Of a stretch of 64,000 bases of DNA, positions 38,937 through 49,800 are shown in pieces. The DNA is from Streptomyces sp. P3 (lineage in GTDB: Bacteria; Actinomycetota; Actinomycetes; Streptomycetales; Streptomycetaceae). The notes under the pieces were generated by a model. The model saw only the letters and a list, made by a program, of their open reading frames with translations, was not told where the DNA came from and ran no database searches. Numbering within the stretch: position 1 is the stretch's first letter; each line of letters opens with the position of its first letter. The stretch lies in assembly GCA_016893485.2 (NCBI GenBank), contig JAFEKX020000001.1:8077501-8141500 (forward strand). Direction: 5' to 3'. Made by a program: the position numbers and the translations under genes.

Positions 38937-39928
38937 TGAGGACAGGGCTGCTGCTCGCCGTCGACGGCGGCAACTCCAAGACCGATGTTGCCGTGTTGAG
39001 GACGGACGGCACGATTCTGGGCCGCGCGCGGGCGGCGGGTTCCGTCCGCAGGCGGTCGGTGTCGACTCGGCGATGGACGTGCTCGCCGCGATGCGCGCGG
39101 GAGGCGATGGCGTCGGCGGGGGTGTCGGACGACGTCGTGGTGGACGGAATCACCGCGTTCCTCGCCGGGGCCGATCTGCCGTACGAGATCAAGGCGTTGC
39201 GCGAAGAGGTGGGTGCCCGACGCTGGGCGGTCACGCAGCGCGTCGACAACGACTCCTACGCCGTCCTCCGTGCCGGGGCCAGCCGCCCCTGGGGTGTCGG
39301 CGTGGTCTGCGGCACCGGCATCAACTGCGTCGGCGTCGCCCCGACGGCCGCACCACCGGCTTCGCCGCGCTGGGCCGGATCTCGGGGACTGGGGCGGCGG
39401 CATCGACGTAGGGACGTCGGCGCTGTGGCACGCGGCGCGGGCGGAGGACGGCCGAGGCCCGCGAACAGCCTTGCGCACGGCCGTGATTGACCACTTCGGC
39501 CTCGTCTCGGTAGCCGACGTCACCGCCGCCCTCCACAATGGCGACCTCCCCGCGCTCCGTCTCAGCGAACTCTGCCCGGCCGTCTTCGCGGCCCGCGACG
39601 AGGGCGACGAGATCGCGGCCGAACTGGTGGAACGGCTCGCGTCGGAGATCGCGAGGATGGCGCTGACCGTCCTGTGCCGCCTGCAGCTCGCCACCGCCCC
39701 GGACCCCGAAGTCGTCCTGGGCGGCAGCGTGTTGGCCGCCGGCCACAAGGCCCTGCTCGACGACGTCGAACTCCGCCTCCGGACGGCCGTGCCGAACGTC
39801 CGCCCGGTGGTGTGCGCCGAACCCCCGCTGCTGGGCGCGGCGTTGGCGGCCCTTGACCTGCATCCGGACCCGGCCGCCGACGCCGAGGCACGGTTGCGCG
39901 CGGGGTTCCGGGGAGCGGCACCCCATGA
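38936..39928 (+). CDS. BadF/BadG-type N-acetylglucosamine kinase-like protein, frameshifted
   Basis: ATG 38936 overlaps the GH4 stop (TGATG). MRTGLLLAVDGGNSKTDVAV is the ATPase phosphate-1 loop. GVSDDVVVDGITAFLAGADL, VDNDSYAVLRAG and GVGVVCGTGINCVGV follow. After a frame change near 39340 come LGDWGGGIDVGTSALWHAAR and PDPEVVLGGSVLAAGHKALL. An earlier change lies near 39041. The frame does not close cleanly; a TGA at 39926-39928 is the likely end if one base is missing near 39920. It would phosphorylate the sugar (GlcNAc or similar) taken up by the operon. Confidence 0.8.
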
Positions 39929-39932
39929 TCGG

Positions 39933-40261
39933 CTACGACCGGACGCGCGCCCCGAGCCGCATCGCGTACCCCGCGTGGTGCGGCTCGTCGCCCCGGAACT
40001 CGCCGAACGCCCAGAAGCGGCCGTCGGGTACGACGAGCAGGTCGTCCGCGTTTTTCGGAGTCAACGTCCCTACGTACTCAGGGCGTTGGCCGCGTCGATG
40101 GCGTTGTCGTCCCCGGCCGCCGTGACGACGCCCGGACCGACGCCCACCAGCAAGGCACCGACGAGCAGGACGTCGGCGCCGGTCAGGGTGCCGATCAGCG
40201 GGTCCATCGTCAGGATCCGCGCGTTGGTGAACTGCCCTTTACCCAGGTGCCACGCACCCAC
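39933..40261 (-). pseudogene. Amidohydrolase-like gene remnant
   Basis: From 40261 leftward, MGAWHLGKGQFTNARILTMD and GTLTGADVLLVGALLVGVGP resemble the first 45 residues of metal-dependent amidohydrolases. This part stops at 40070. A second frame then continues TLTPKNADDLLVVPDGRFWA, FGEFRGDEPHHAGYAMRLGA to a TAG at 39933. The metal-binding barrel between the two parts is absent, so this is a deleted remnant rather than a simple frameshift. The origin of the second part is unsure. Confidence 0.5.
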
Positions 40262-40269
40262 CCGGCCGC

Positions 40270-42132
40270 TCAGCCCGCGGCCGCCGTGAGCGCCCCGAGC
40301 GCGCTGGCCTGCGTGCGCCAGTCGGTCTGGTTCGGGCTGGTGCCCGCCCAGCGTTCACCGAGGGCGTTGAGCGTGGACCGGTCCACCGCCCACAGGGTGT
40401 CGGCCTGCTTCTGGACGTAGGCCCGGTAGGTGCTGGAACCGGTCGCCTTCGCGAGGTCGGCGAAGTTCCGCATGAAGATGCCCTTGAACTGCTTCTGGTT
40501 GTCGTCGCAGGACGCCGAACCGACGTCGCAGGACTCGGTGAGCACCCCGCCGGACGTCAGCGTCGGACTGCTGATCGCCGCGTCCGCCAGCGTGCGAGCC
40601 GTTGCCAGCAGCGAGCTGTCGCCGGTCGTCTTCCACAGTTCCGTGAAGGCGCCGATGGCCAGGCCCTGGTTGTAACTCCACACGGTGGAGCCGTTGTTGG
40701 TGCACGACGAGGACAGTCCGTCGTTGACCAGACCCGAGGAGTTGATCATCCCGCTGGCCCTGTACCAGGCGGCCGACGCCTGCGCCCGCTGCAACCACAC
40801 CGTGTCCCCGGCGATCCGCTGGTGCAGCGCGGTGGTCAGCCACAGGTACTGCCCGTTCGTCACCGCGTTCTTGTAGGTCCGCTCCCGGTCCCACCACACA
40901 CCGCCGCCGCAGGTGCCGGTGTCCCAGTACTGCTGGATGTAACGGGCGATGGTCACCGCCTCGTTGAGGTAGCGCGTCGTCGTGCGTGTAGTCGTAGGCG
41001 TCGATCCACGCGATGGCCCACCACCCCGAGTCGTCGATCGCCCGGCTGATGAAGTCGCCCTCGATGGCGTCCGAACTGCGCGTCCCGGCCGGGAAGACGC
41101 CCTTGTTCCGGTCGAAGGTGCGGGCGATGATCCAGTCGTAGTCGTGCGTCCCGGTCGTCTTCGCGAAGTCGATCACGGAGGTGAGGGTCGCCGCAGAGTT
41201 CCACCAACTGCTGGGCCACCAGCCGTTGTAGGGTCGTACGACGTCATCAGCGCGTCCGCCGCAGCCCGCGCCCTGGTCGGCGCGGGCCGGTACCACGCGG
41301 TGCAGCTGCCCTCGTTGTGGCTCGCCTCCCGGCCGCAGGCCCGGACCGCGCCACCGTAGAGAAGGCCGCGCGGATCGCGGGTGGCGTACATCGCGGTGCG
41401 GGTCGTGGTCGCCCCGGACGGGGTGCTCGTACGGCCCAGGGAGGAGCCGTCGGGCCAGGTCGAGCCGGCGTCCCAGGAACGGTCCAACCAGATCTCGTCA
41501 CCGGCGCCGCCGGTGTCGACGCTTCCCCAGGCCATCGAGTTCTTCTGGTCCACGTGCAGCCGAATCGTCCGGCCGTACAGCGTGGTTGAGGGGATCGGCT
41601 GGTCGTCGCCCGCCGCCTGGGCCGCGCTCGTGCCATCGCAGACGGTGTCGCAGACCGTGGGATAGACCCAGTTCGTGCAGCCGACGCCGGCCGCGTCGCC
41701 GCAGGCCCGGACCAGGCCGCGCTTGTGGTTGCGCGGGTCGGTGATGTTGTACATCAGCGTCCTCGTACCGGTCCATGTGCTCGGGATGCTCGCCTTGCCG
41801 AGCAGGCCGTCCCAGGTGGCGCCGCCGTCCCAGGACCGGTCCAGCCACACCGCGTCGCCGGTCGTGCCGCCGTCGATGCTGGCCCACGCCATGTCGTCCG
41901 CGTCGGACACATGGAGCCGGACGACCCGGCCGTTGAGCGTCTTGTCCGGTACGGGAAACGTTTCCTGCCGTGCCTGCGACGGGTCCAGCGTGTCGCAGGC
42001 CAGGACGCACACCTGGGTGGCGGCGGACGCCGGCGACGCGATCGGGACCAGGGCCACGAACGCGAGGGCGGCCGTCAGGAGAAAGCTGAGGAACCGTGGT
42101 CTGACAACGATGTCGAAGCTACGTGGGGACAC
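40270..42132 (-). CDS. Secreted GH76 alpha-1,6-mannanase-like protein with duplicated N-terminal module, frameshifted
   Basis: GTG 42132 is chosen (GAGGCGAG 5 bases upstream); GTG 42153 is an alternative. The signal peptide includes FLLTAALAFVALVPIASPAS. Two tandem ~115-residue modules follow, each with a CDT...CD start, a (V/T)(V/I)RLHV...MAW(A/G)S(I/V)D core, WLDRSWD and a closing VRACG. The GH76 domain has NGWWPSSWWNSAATLTSVID, the adjacent catalytic Asp pair in RAIDDSGWWAIAWIDAYDYT, and GGGVWWDRERTYKNAVTNGQ. Frames change near 41225 and 40965. GH76 enzymes cut alpha-1,6-mannan of yeast or actinobacterial walls. The double module is probably carbohydrate-binding, but I do not recognise it. 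Confidence 0.82.
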
Positions 42133-42527
42133 CGGAACTCGCCTCGATTTCACGATGGGGGACGCCGGTCGGCGGGCGCGGCTGGGGCCCTCGGCTCGTA
42201 GCGGGGCGAGCCGGGCGTGAATGGATTCAGTACTGGATCAATGGTCCAAACCTGTACCCGTCTCCGAGGCAGTGAACCGGCTTGGTGCGACCCTGTCAAT
42301 CCAACAAGGGCCGGTTGTTGCAGCGGAGTTGAGGTGGTTGTCGGGGCCGACGCGATGGGTTGACACCTGCTTTTCGGGCGCCCATCATCGGTGCGAACTT
42401 CGGCGAGTCATCTCGCACCCCCGTTGCCGCTCCCGCTCCAGGCCCCCGCGGTCGATCGTATTGAATCGATTCACCATCTGGTAAGGCGAGTTGAACAGCG
42501 GGTTCCCCACTGATCCGGGAGGTACTG
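42133..42527. promoter_or_regulatory. Divergent regulatory region with TGAATCGATTCA palindrome
   Basis: A 395-bp gap lies between the mannanase and rhamnosidase genes, with no gene seen. TGAATCGATTCA at 42462-42473 is a perfect 12-bp palindrome, 55 bp before the rhamnosidase ATG; its form fits LacI-family operators. AT-rich sequence near 42225-42260 (ATTCAGTACTGGATCAATGG) may hold the mannanase promoter. Confidence 0.5.
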
Positions 42528-45407
42528 ATGCGCCGTCGACGACCACCGCTGAACCGAAGGCCCGGACCGGGGCGCCTCGTTGGGCTCACCACAGTGGTGG
42601 CCGCCGCGCTGGCGCTGACCCCCCGCGCTGTCCGCGGGGGTGGCACCCGCGACGGCAACGCCCGCTCCCAAGGCGGCACTTGACGCGGTGAACTACTCGC
42701 CGACCTCCCGCACGCTCAAGCCGACCGCCGTCTACCGCACCTCGGGCAGCGTCGCGAACCCGACGAACGTGCTCAACGGGCAGGCGACCCGGGTCTCCGG
42801 CGCGCAGTCGGCCGTCACGCTCGACTTCGGGAAGGAGGTCGGCGGGTTGGTAACGTTATCATTCGGCAGCACCAGCTCCACCGGTCAGCGCGTCGGTCTG
42901 GCCTTCAGCGAGTCCTCCTGTACGTGGGCAACAACAGCGACCGCAGCAGCGGCCGAGACGGCGAGGACGGCGCCCTCTACGCGACGCCTTCCGCCAATGG
43001 CACGTACACCATGCCGACCGCCCAACTCCGGGGCGGCTTCCGTTACTTGACCGTCTTCCTCGACAGCTCGGGCTGGGTGGACCTCAAGGGTGTCAGCCTC
43101 GACTTCAGCGCGGCACCGGGGAAGGCGAACCCGGCGGACTACGCCAACTACTTCACCTCCAGCGACGACCTGCTCAACCGCATCTGGTACGCCGGGGCGT
43201 ACACCGTGCAGTTGAACACCATCGCCTCCAACCAGGGCCGCGCCTGGCCGCCGCCCTCCTCGGCCTGGGACAACAGCGCCACCGTCGGTGTCGGCGACTC
43301 CGTCCTGGTCGACGGCGCGAAGCGCGACCGCACGGTGTGGCCCGGCGACATGGGCATCGCCGTCCCCACGCAGTACGCGTACTCGAACGACCTCACCTCG
43401 ACCCGCAACGCGCTCACCACGATGTACAACGCGCAGTCCTCGGCGGGTGAAATCCCTGGTCCGGGCCGCCGTTCAACCTCACCGGCTCGGACACCTACCA
43501 CACGTGGACCCTGCTGGGGACGTCCACGTACTACACGTACACCGCCGACCGGTCGTGGCTGGACTCCGAATGGTCCAACTACAAGCGGGGATGGCCTTCA
43601 TCACCAACAAGATCGACGGCAACAACCTCCTCAACGTGACCCGCACCCAGGACTGGGCCCGGGTCGGCCAGGGCGGCGAGAACATCTCCGCCAACGCGCT
43701 GCTGTACGGCGCCCTCAAGGGCGGCGCGACCCTCGCCACGGTGGAGGGCGACAGCGCGCTCGCCGCGAGCTGGAACAGCAAGGCCGCGGCGATCAGGTCA
43801 GCCGCCAACTCCCTGCTGTGGGACGCCTCCAAGGGCATGTACAAGGACAACCCGAGCAGCGGCCTGTATCCGCAGGACGGCAACTCCCTCGCCGTCTGGT
43901 ACGGGTTGAGCGACTCCACCGCCAAGTCGAAGAGCATCATCACCGGGCTCGGCGGGAACTGGGGCATCTACGGCCCGACCACCCCCGAATGGGGCGGCAA
44001 CGTCTCGCCGTTCGCCGGCGGCATGGAGCTGAACGCCCGCTTCACCGCCAACGACGACTTCACCGCCCTGGACCAGATCCGCCGCACCTGGGGCCACATG
44101 CTCGACAGCGACATCGGCACCAAGAGCACGTTCTGGGAGGGCATCCAGTCCGACGGCGGCCTCGCGTACGGCGGTTCGTTCATGAGCCTCGCGCACGGCT
44201 GGTCCACGGCGCCCACCTCCACGCTCACCTTCGACGTGCTCGGCACCGCCCCGAGTCGGCGACCGGCGCCTACCGCTTCGTCCCGCACCCCGGCGACCTG
44301 ACCAGCGCCCAGGGCCGCATCACCATGCCGCAGGGCGCCATCAACGCGTCCTGGTCGCGCAACCCGTCGGCCGGCACCTACGCGGCCACGCTCACCAGTC
44401 CGTCCGGCAGCAGCGGCCGTATCGGCGTGCCGAAGCTCGGCGGGGACATCACGGTCACCGTGAACGGCACCGTCGTATGGAAGAACGGCGCCTTCACCCC
44501 GACCTCCGGCATCACCGGCGGCAGCCAGGACGACACCTACGTCTACCTCACCGGCGTCGCGCCCGGCAGCTACACCGTCTCCGCCACCGGCCTCGGCAAC
44601 CCGTCGGCACCCACCCAACCCGGCACCGGCGCCCTGCGCGCGGGCTACACCCGGTGCGCGGGCGAGGGCGGCACCTGCTCCTTCAGCGGCACCCGCTCGG
44701 TGGCCTACGGAGCCGGGACCTACGCCTACAAGACCGTGACCGGCAGCACCGCCTGCTCGAACGACTCCTTCGGCGGCGACCCGGCGGCCAACCTCGTCAA
44801 GTCCTGCTACGTCGCCGACGTGGGCGGCCCGCCGGGATACACCGCCTGCGCGGCCGAGAACAGGACGTGCGCCGTGCCCGGTTACCACCGCGACGTCGCC
44901 TACGGCGCCAACGGCAACTTCGTCCACCAGGTCACCAACGGCTCCGTCGCCTGCTCCAACGCCCACTTCGGCGACCCGATCGACGGCGTGGTGAAGAACT
45001 GCTACCTGCCGCCCGCTGGAGCGCCGGCCGGCGGCTGGACCAAGTGCGCGGACCAGAACGGCACTTGCGCGGCGGCGGCCGGACAGCCGGTGATGTACGG
45101 CGCCTTCGGTGCGTTCGCCACGGCCACCGCCACCGGGGACACCGCGTGCACCGACGCCACGTTCGGCGACCCCATCTCCGGCGAGTCGAAGGCCTGTTAC
45201 ACCGCGACCGGCGGCCCGGCCGGCTATGCCACCAACTGTGCGGCGGAGGGCGGGACATGCGGCTTCAGCGGGCAGCAGACCGTGGCCTACGGCGCCCGGG
45301 GCCGCTTCCTCTACAAGGCGTTCAGCGGCGGCGCCGCCTGTACGACGGCCGCCTTCGGCACCGATCCGCTGCCCGGCGTGAGCAAGTCCTGCTACCTCAC
45401 GTCCTGA
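42528..45407 (+). CDS. Secreted GH78 alpha-L-rhamnosidase-like protein with four C-terminal Cys-rich repeats, frameshifted
   Basis: ATG 42528 follows GGGAGG. A signal region (LVGLTTVVAAALALTP) leads to a lectin-like N-domain (LNGQATRVSGAQSAVTLDFG). The GH78 barrel has GVGDSVLVDGAKRDRTVWPG, DMGIAVPTQYAYSND and WGIYGPTTPEWGGNVSPFAG. After a beta-sandwich (SGRIGVPKLGGDITVTVNGT) come four ~60-residue repeats (from about 44637). Each has GY(T/A)xC...E..TC, a (V/M)xYGA core, AC(S/T)..(S/H/T)FG and a terminal (S/N/A)CY, giving four Cys each. Frame changes lie near 42610, 42918, 43455 and 44255. It would release rhamnose from plant polymers or glycosides; the repeats are probably a sugar- or wall-binding tail. 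Confidence 0.82.
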
Positions 45408-45420
45408 GCGGCCCCTCGCA

Positions 45421-45461
45421 TCCGGCAGCCTCCAACTCCCCGCGTGCCGGAGGCTGCCGGA
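45421..45461. terminator. Bidirectional terminator, 13-bp perfect stem
   Basis: TCCGGCAGCCTCC at 45421-45433 pairs exactly with 45449-45461 around a 15-base loop. It lies between the rhamnosidase stop (45407) and the convergent small gene. Confidence 0.85.
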
Positions 45462-45795
45462 TCACCCGGATGGGCCACTGCCTCCTTCTGCAGACTCACA
45501 GCGGCCAACAGGCTCAGCTTCGGTTCCGCCTGACGCAGCGCCCGCACCGCCGTGACCGAGGCGATGTCCCCGGTGAAGCCGACGGCGGCCAGTCGGGACC
45601 TGACCCAACGAGCGTGCAGCAGGCTCTCGTTGGCGGCGGCGCTGGACTCGACGAGAGCGGCGGCGCGTTCCAGGCCGGGACGCTCCTCGGGGACGCCCCG
45701 GCCAGAGCCTCGCGGAGGGCCGTCGCGACCACGTCCGAGTCCCGGACGGTCAACACGAAGGTGTTCTTCTTGCTCAGTCCCGTGATTCCTGTCAT
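45462..45795 (-). CDS. Small conserved hypothetical protein, frameshifted
   Basis: From ATG 45795: MTGITGLSKKNTFVLTVRDS, DVVATALREALAGASP. After a frame change near 45695 it continues EERPGLERAAALVESSAAAN, ESLLHARWVRSRLAAVGFTG, DIASVTAVRALRQAEPKLSL, LAAVSLQKEAVAHP. A second one-base change near the end would give a TGA at 45462, just before the hairpin. As read, the frame instead runs on through the hairpin to 45392, which is less likely. No ribosome site precedes the ATG, so the start is uncertain. It is an alpha-helical protein of unknown function, downstream of the GH9 gene on the same strand. Confidence 0.55.
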
Positions 45796-45860
45796 ACGGC
45801 TCAGCCTGACTGTCGTGCCCCGTGTGTGCAAAAACGACTTGAGGAGGCTCAGAGGGTCGG

Positions 45861-47785
45861 TCACTGGTCGCCCTCCTCTGCGGTCAGCGCGAAGGCCAGC
45901 AGGGCCGTCGTGGTGAAGTCCAGCGAAGGCTCCACCGTTTGCCAGGCGCCCACGTCGTCCACGTACCGCGAGCCCCTGCCGTCGAAGTCGGTCCAGGCTC
46001 CGGTCGGCGGGGCTGCGGTGCACTTCCTCATCGTGGGGAACCTGTTCAACTCGGCCAGCTTGTCAGCCGCGTTGGGGCCGTTGACCACCGCGCCGCGCAG
46101 GATCGCGCCCTTCCCGTCGAGGCTGCCCCGGAGGTTGGCCACCTGGTGTTCCGGGCAGTGCGGGTAGACCTCACCGGCGCCGATCACGAAGCTCGTGCCC
46201 CACGGATTGGCGCCGAGGGCCCAGCCCCGCTGCCGTCCGGCGAACGCGTCGTAGCGCGTGTCCCCGGTGGCCTTGGCGTAGAGGCGGGCGGTGGCCACCA
46301 GGCCGAACGTGTGCGGTACGGCGTCGAAGTCGTCGTAGACCGCACCGGCACCGAACGGATCGTGCTCGGCGTGGTCGACCCCGTCCTCCAACTGGCGCCG
46401 CAGGTCCTTGTTCAGGTCCGCGGCACCGACACCGTTGCTGCGGGCGCCGTCCAGGGCGGTGGTCAGGTCGACATGGGCCAGGGCGCTGACGTCCGCGACG
46501 TTGAGGGTGCCCTTCACGTCGGAGTCCAGGTAGGCCCTGGCCCAGTGGGCCGCCTCGCCGGTCCAGTCGGACTCCCGGTCGTCGCCCAACGCCCGTGCGG
46601 CCAGGGCGAGTTCGGCACCGGCGAACTCCATGTCGTCCTGCCAGGAGTCCTCCGGGTAGAAGGCGCTCGGGAAGGCGGTGACGAGCGGCTTGTCGGGGTC
46701 GTGGTCGGTGTCGGCGAGGTCGTGGACGGCGGCGGCCTTGTCCAGCCACTCCCGCGCCCGGTCCGGGTCGGAGTCGGCGGTGCGCTGTGCGGCGAGGGCG
46801 AACACCGCGGCCACCCGTCCCGCGAGACTCGGCGTGATCGGCTCGCCCGGCCTGTTGGCGCGGAACACCGGCCGGTGCTTGATCGTGTAGTCCGGGTCAC
46901 CGGGCGACACATCGAGCCGATCGTCGGCCTCCGGCAGCCGCCCACGTCGTGATCGGTGCGTACGGCGTCGTTGCCCGCGCCGATGCCGACCTGCGCGTAG
47001 AGCGTCTCGCTGTCGCCGTCCCACATCTTGTCCAGCCACTCCAGCCCGTGCTCGGCCTCGGCGGACAGCGACTCCATGCCCGGCAAGTCCCGTTCGGCGA
47101 GCAGGAGTTCGGCGGTCGAGTAGGAGGTGGTGCCGGTGAACTTGAGGAAGTCGCCCGCGTCGAACCAGCCGCCCGAGACGTCGGTCTTGACGCCGGTCGG
47201 GGTCAGGCTCTCGTCGAGGAGTTCCTCGCCGGCTTCGTCGTAGTGCGGGTCGGCGTACACGGTCGCGTCCTCGTCGGCGAGGTGGGACGGGCCGTGGGAC
47301 AGACCGCCGGACACCACGTCGGCGCCGTCGCGCTGGGCCTGGAGGAAGCGGACGTTGTCGCGGACGAGCGGGGTCAGCAGCTCGCTCGCGTCGGCGATCC
47401 GGAAGGCGGGTGAGCGGCCGGCCGCGCTGCCGGACAGGACGATGCGGTAGGTGCCGGGCTCGTCCAGCGCGGAGAGGTCGACGGTCCGCACGGACGGGAA
47501 CTTCGCGTTCCAGTGACCGGTGACCGCACCGAGGCGGCCTGCCGTGGCGACCTTGTCCTTCGCGTCGACGACCTTGAAGCGCGCCCCCGCGAGCGCCTTC
47601 GTCGGCCCCATCACGTACGCCTGCTTCGTCTCGCCGCGCACATAGCCGACCTGGTCGACGCGGACGGCCACCTGCGGGGCGGACGGGGTGGTGGCCTCGC
47701 CGTAGACATTGAGGCCGACGAGGACGGCGCCGATGGTCACGGCGGTGGTGGTGACCAGCAGGACCGGTCTGCGCAATGCGTTCAT
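45861..47785 (-). CDS. GH9 endoglucanase-type cellulase, one frameshift
   Basis: ATG 47785 (MNALRRPVLLVTTTAVTIGA) starts with a signal or membrane-anchor segment. An Ig-like N-domain (QVAVRVDQVGYVRGETKQAY) precedes the (alpha/alpha)6 barrel. Asp pair DAGD is at residues 209-212 in VSGGWFDAGDFLKFTGTTSY. Later GH9 motifs are LGANPWGTSFVIGAG, YPHCPEHQVANLRGSLDGKG (conserved His) and a terminal DDVGAWQTVEPSLDFTT with the acid Glu. A frame change near 46947 is simple. It lies 21 bp downstream of the histidine kinase gene, so it is probably expressed with or controlled by that two-component system. Confidence 0.87.
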
Positions 47786-47806
47786 GCGCCCACGGTGCCG
47801 GGACCT

Positions 47807-49065
47807 TCATGAGATGAGGATGAGGACGCCGGGGTGCGTCCGCGGGGAGGTGGAGTTCGGCGAGGAGGCCGCCGCCGGGGGCGTCCGTGAGGCGGGCGCT
47901 GCCGTGGTGCAGCCCGGCGACCCAGCGGACGATGGCGAGGCCCGCGCCCGTGCCCGGACCGGTCCCGGTGACGCCGCGCGCGAACACGCGCTCCCGGTCC
48001 GCGAGGGGTACGCCGTCCCCGTGGTCGCGGACCGTGACGAGCCCCGGCGTGACACCGACCTCCACCGGCGAACCGGCCGGGCCGCCGTGCCGCTGCGCGT
48101 TCTCCACCAGGTTCCGCACCGCCTGCGCCAGCAGATCCGGATCCCCGCGCACCACCACCGGCTCCGCCGTCACCGTCACGCTCTCGTGATCCGGCAGCTC
48201 CTCGACCGTGGTCTCCACCAGCTGGTCGAGCCGCAACGGCACCAGCTCCATCCGCTGCGCCCCCGACTCCAGCCGCGCCCTCGCGAGCAGCCCGGTGACC
48301 AGCCGGCTCAACCGGTCCACGAGCCGCAGCGCCTCGTCGGACGACCCGTTCCGCTCCACCACCAGCCGCAGCGTCGCCAGCGGCGTCCGCAACTCGTGCG
48401 CGGCCTCGGCCAGGAACTGTTCCTGCTGCCCAAGCCCCCGCAGCGCGGGCCGCATGGCCCGACCGGACAGCAGATGCCCCACGGCCGCCGCGCAGCACAC
48501 CAGCGCCGTGCAACCGAGGGCCAGCCAGCGCACCAGGAGGTCGTGATCGTGCTCGCTGCGCGCCAGCTCGGTGCCGACGAGGACGGCCGCCCCGATCCGG
48601 TCGTCGTCCCAGACCGGCGCCGCCGCCCACCGCAGCCGGCCGCCCTTGGTGGCGGAGGCGCTGACCTGGACCGTTCCCTGCTCGTCCAGGACGCGGTGCC
48701 AGAGCTCGTCCAGCTGGTCCGCGTCGGGCAGTGACGACCGCCCGGGTACGACGTTCCGTACCGTCGGCGTCTTCCCGGGCGCCGCTTGCAGGACCGCCAA
48801 CACCTGGGCGCCCTGGGCGAGTTCGTCCTCGCAGCGGCTCCAGGTGCAGGACGCCCGCGTCGAACCAGACCGCGCGGGACAGCCCCGCCGCACGGCTGCC
48901 GACCTCGTGGTCGAGGCCGGAGCGACGGGACGCGGAGTCGATACGGATCGCGACCACGGCGAGGACGACGAGACAGGCCGCGGTGGTCGAGGCGAACAGG
49001 AGCGTCATCAGGCGGCGGGTGCGCCGCAGCCGGGCCACGGCGGGTGACGTGTCGGTGCGGTTCAC
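47807..49065 (-). CDS. Sensor histidine kinase, frameshifted
   Basis: GTG 49065 overlaps the response-regulator stop (GTGA). An N-terminal membrane helix (MTLLFASTTAACLVVLAVVA) is followed by an extracytoplasmic domain, then a second helix (WLALGCTALVCCAAAVGHLL). EQFLAEAAHELRTPLATLRL is the H-box, NLVENAQRHGG the N-box, VRDHGDGVP and GTGAGLAIVRWVAGLHHGSA the G-boxes. Frames change near 48835 and 47840; the end restores to LHLPAD...GVLILIS at 47807. Ligand unknown. Confidence 0.87.
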
Positions 49066-49725
49066 GCCTCGCCGCCCAGGCGGTAGCCGACCCGCGCACG
49101 GTCGCGATCGGGTCGGGCGGACCGAGCCGTCTGCGCACCTGCCCGATCAGCACGTCGACCACATTCGACATCGGCTCGCTCGCCTCGTCCCAGCAGCTCT
49201 CGATCAGCTCGCTGCGGGTGACCACCTCGCCCGCGCGCAGCATGAGCAGTTCGAGCACCGCGAACTCCTTCGCGGAGAGGCTGAGCAGCACCCCGGCGCG
49301 GGTCACCCGGCGTCGGGGAGGTCGAGTTCCAGGTCGCCGGTGCGCAGGACCGACGGGCGCGCGGGCTGCTCCCTGCGGCACAACGCCCTGACGCGGACGA
49401 TCAGTTCGGCGAAGGCGAACGGCTTGACCAGGTAGTCGTCCGCGCCGTGCTCGAACCCGGCCACCCGGTCGCTTACCGCGTCCAGCGCCGTCAGCAGCAG
49501 GAAGGGAAGCACCGATCCCGCGCGCCGGTGTGCGGCGAGCAGGGTGAGGGAGTCGCCGTCCGGGACCGAGCGGTCGGCCACGACACAGTCGTAGCGATTG
49601 ACGGAGAGTTTGAGATCCGCCTCGGCCAGTGTGCGCGCGAGGTCCACCGCGAACCCCGCGTCACGTAGCTGAGCAGCGACGACGGGCCCCAGCTCGGGGT
49701 CGTCCTCCAAGACCATTACGCGCAT
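49062..49725 (-). CDS. OmpR-family response regulator, frameshifted
   Basis: ATG 49725 gives MRVMVLEDDPELGPVVAAQL. The receiver has the acidic pair EDD, phospho-acceptor Asp51 in YDCVVADRSVPDGDS, LLLTA and Lys in ADDYLVKPF. After a frame change near 49308 the winged-helix domain reads LLSLSAKEFAVLELLMLRAG, EVVTRSELIESCWDEASEPM, SNVVDVLIGQVRRRLG. A further one-base change near 49095 shifts the end to GYRLGGEA at 49062. The partner kinase follows directly. The next downstream gene is the GH9 cellulase. Confidence 0.87.
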
Positions 49726-49800
49726 GGCCCGGAGCTTAGGCGACGACGGTCCGCGCCCCGGAGGCGCTGCGCCGAGTGCGCGGACCGCCGCCCTGAGCGA

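Noticed and set aside
42640..43050. Separate short plus-strand gene before the rhamnosidase
   Set aside because: It is the N-terminal domain of the rhamnosidase in a shifted frame, not an independent gene.
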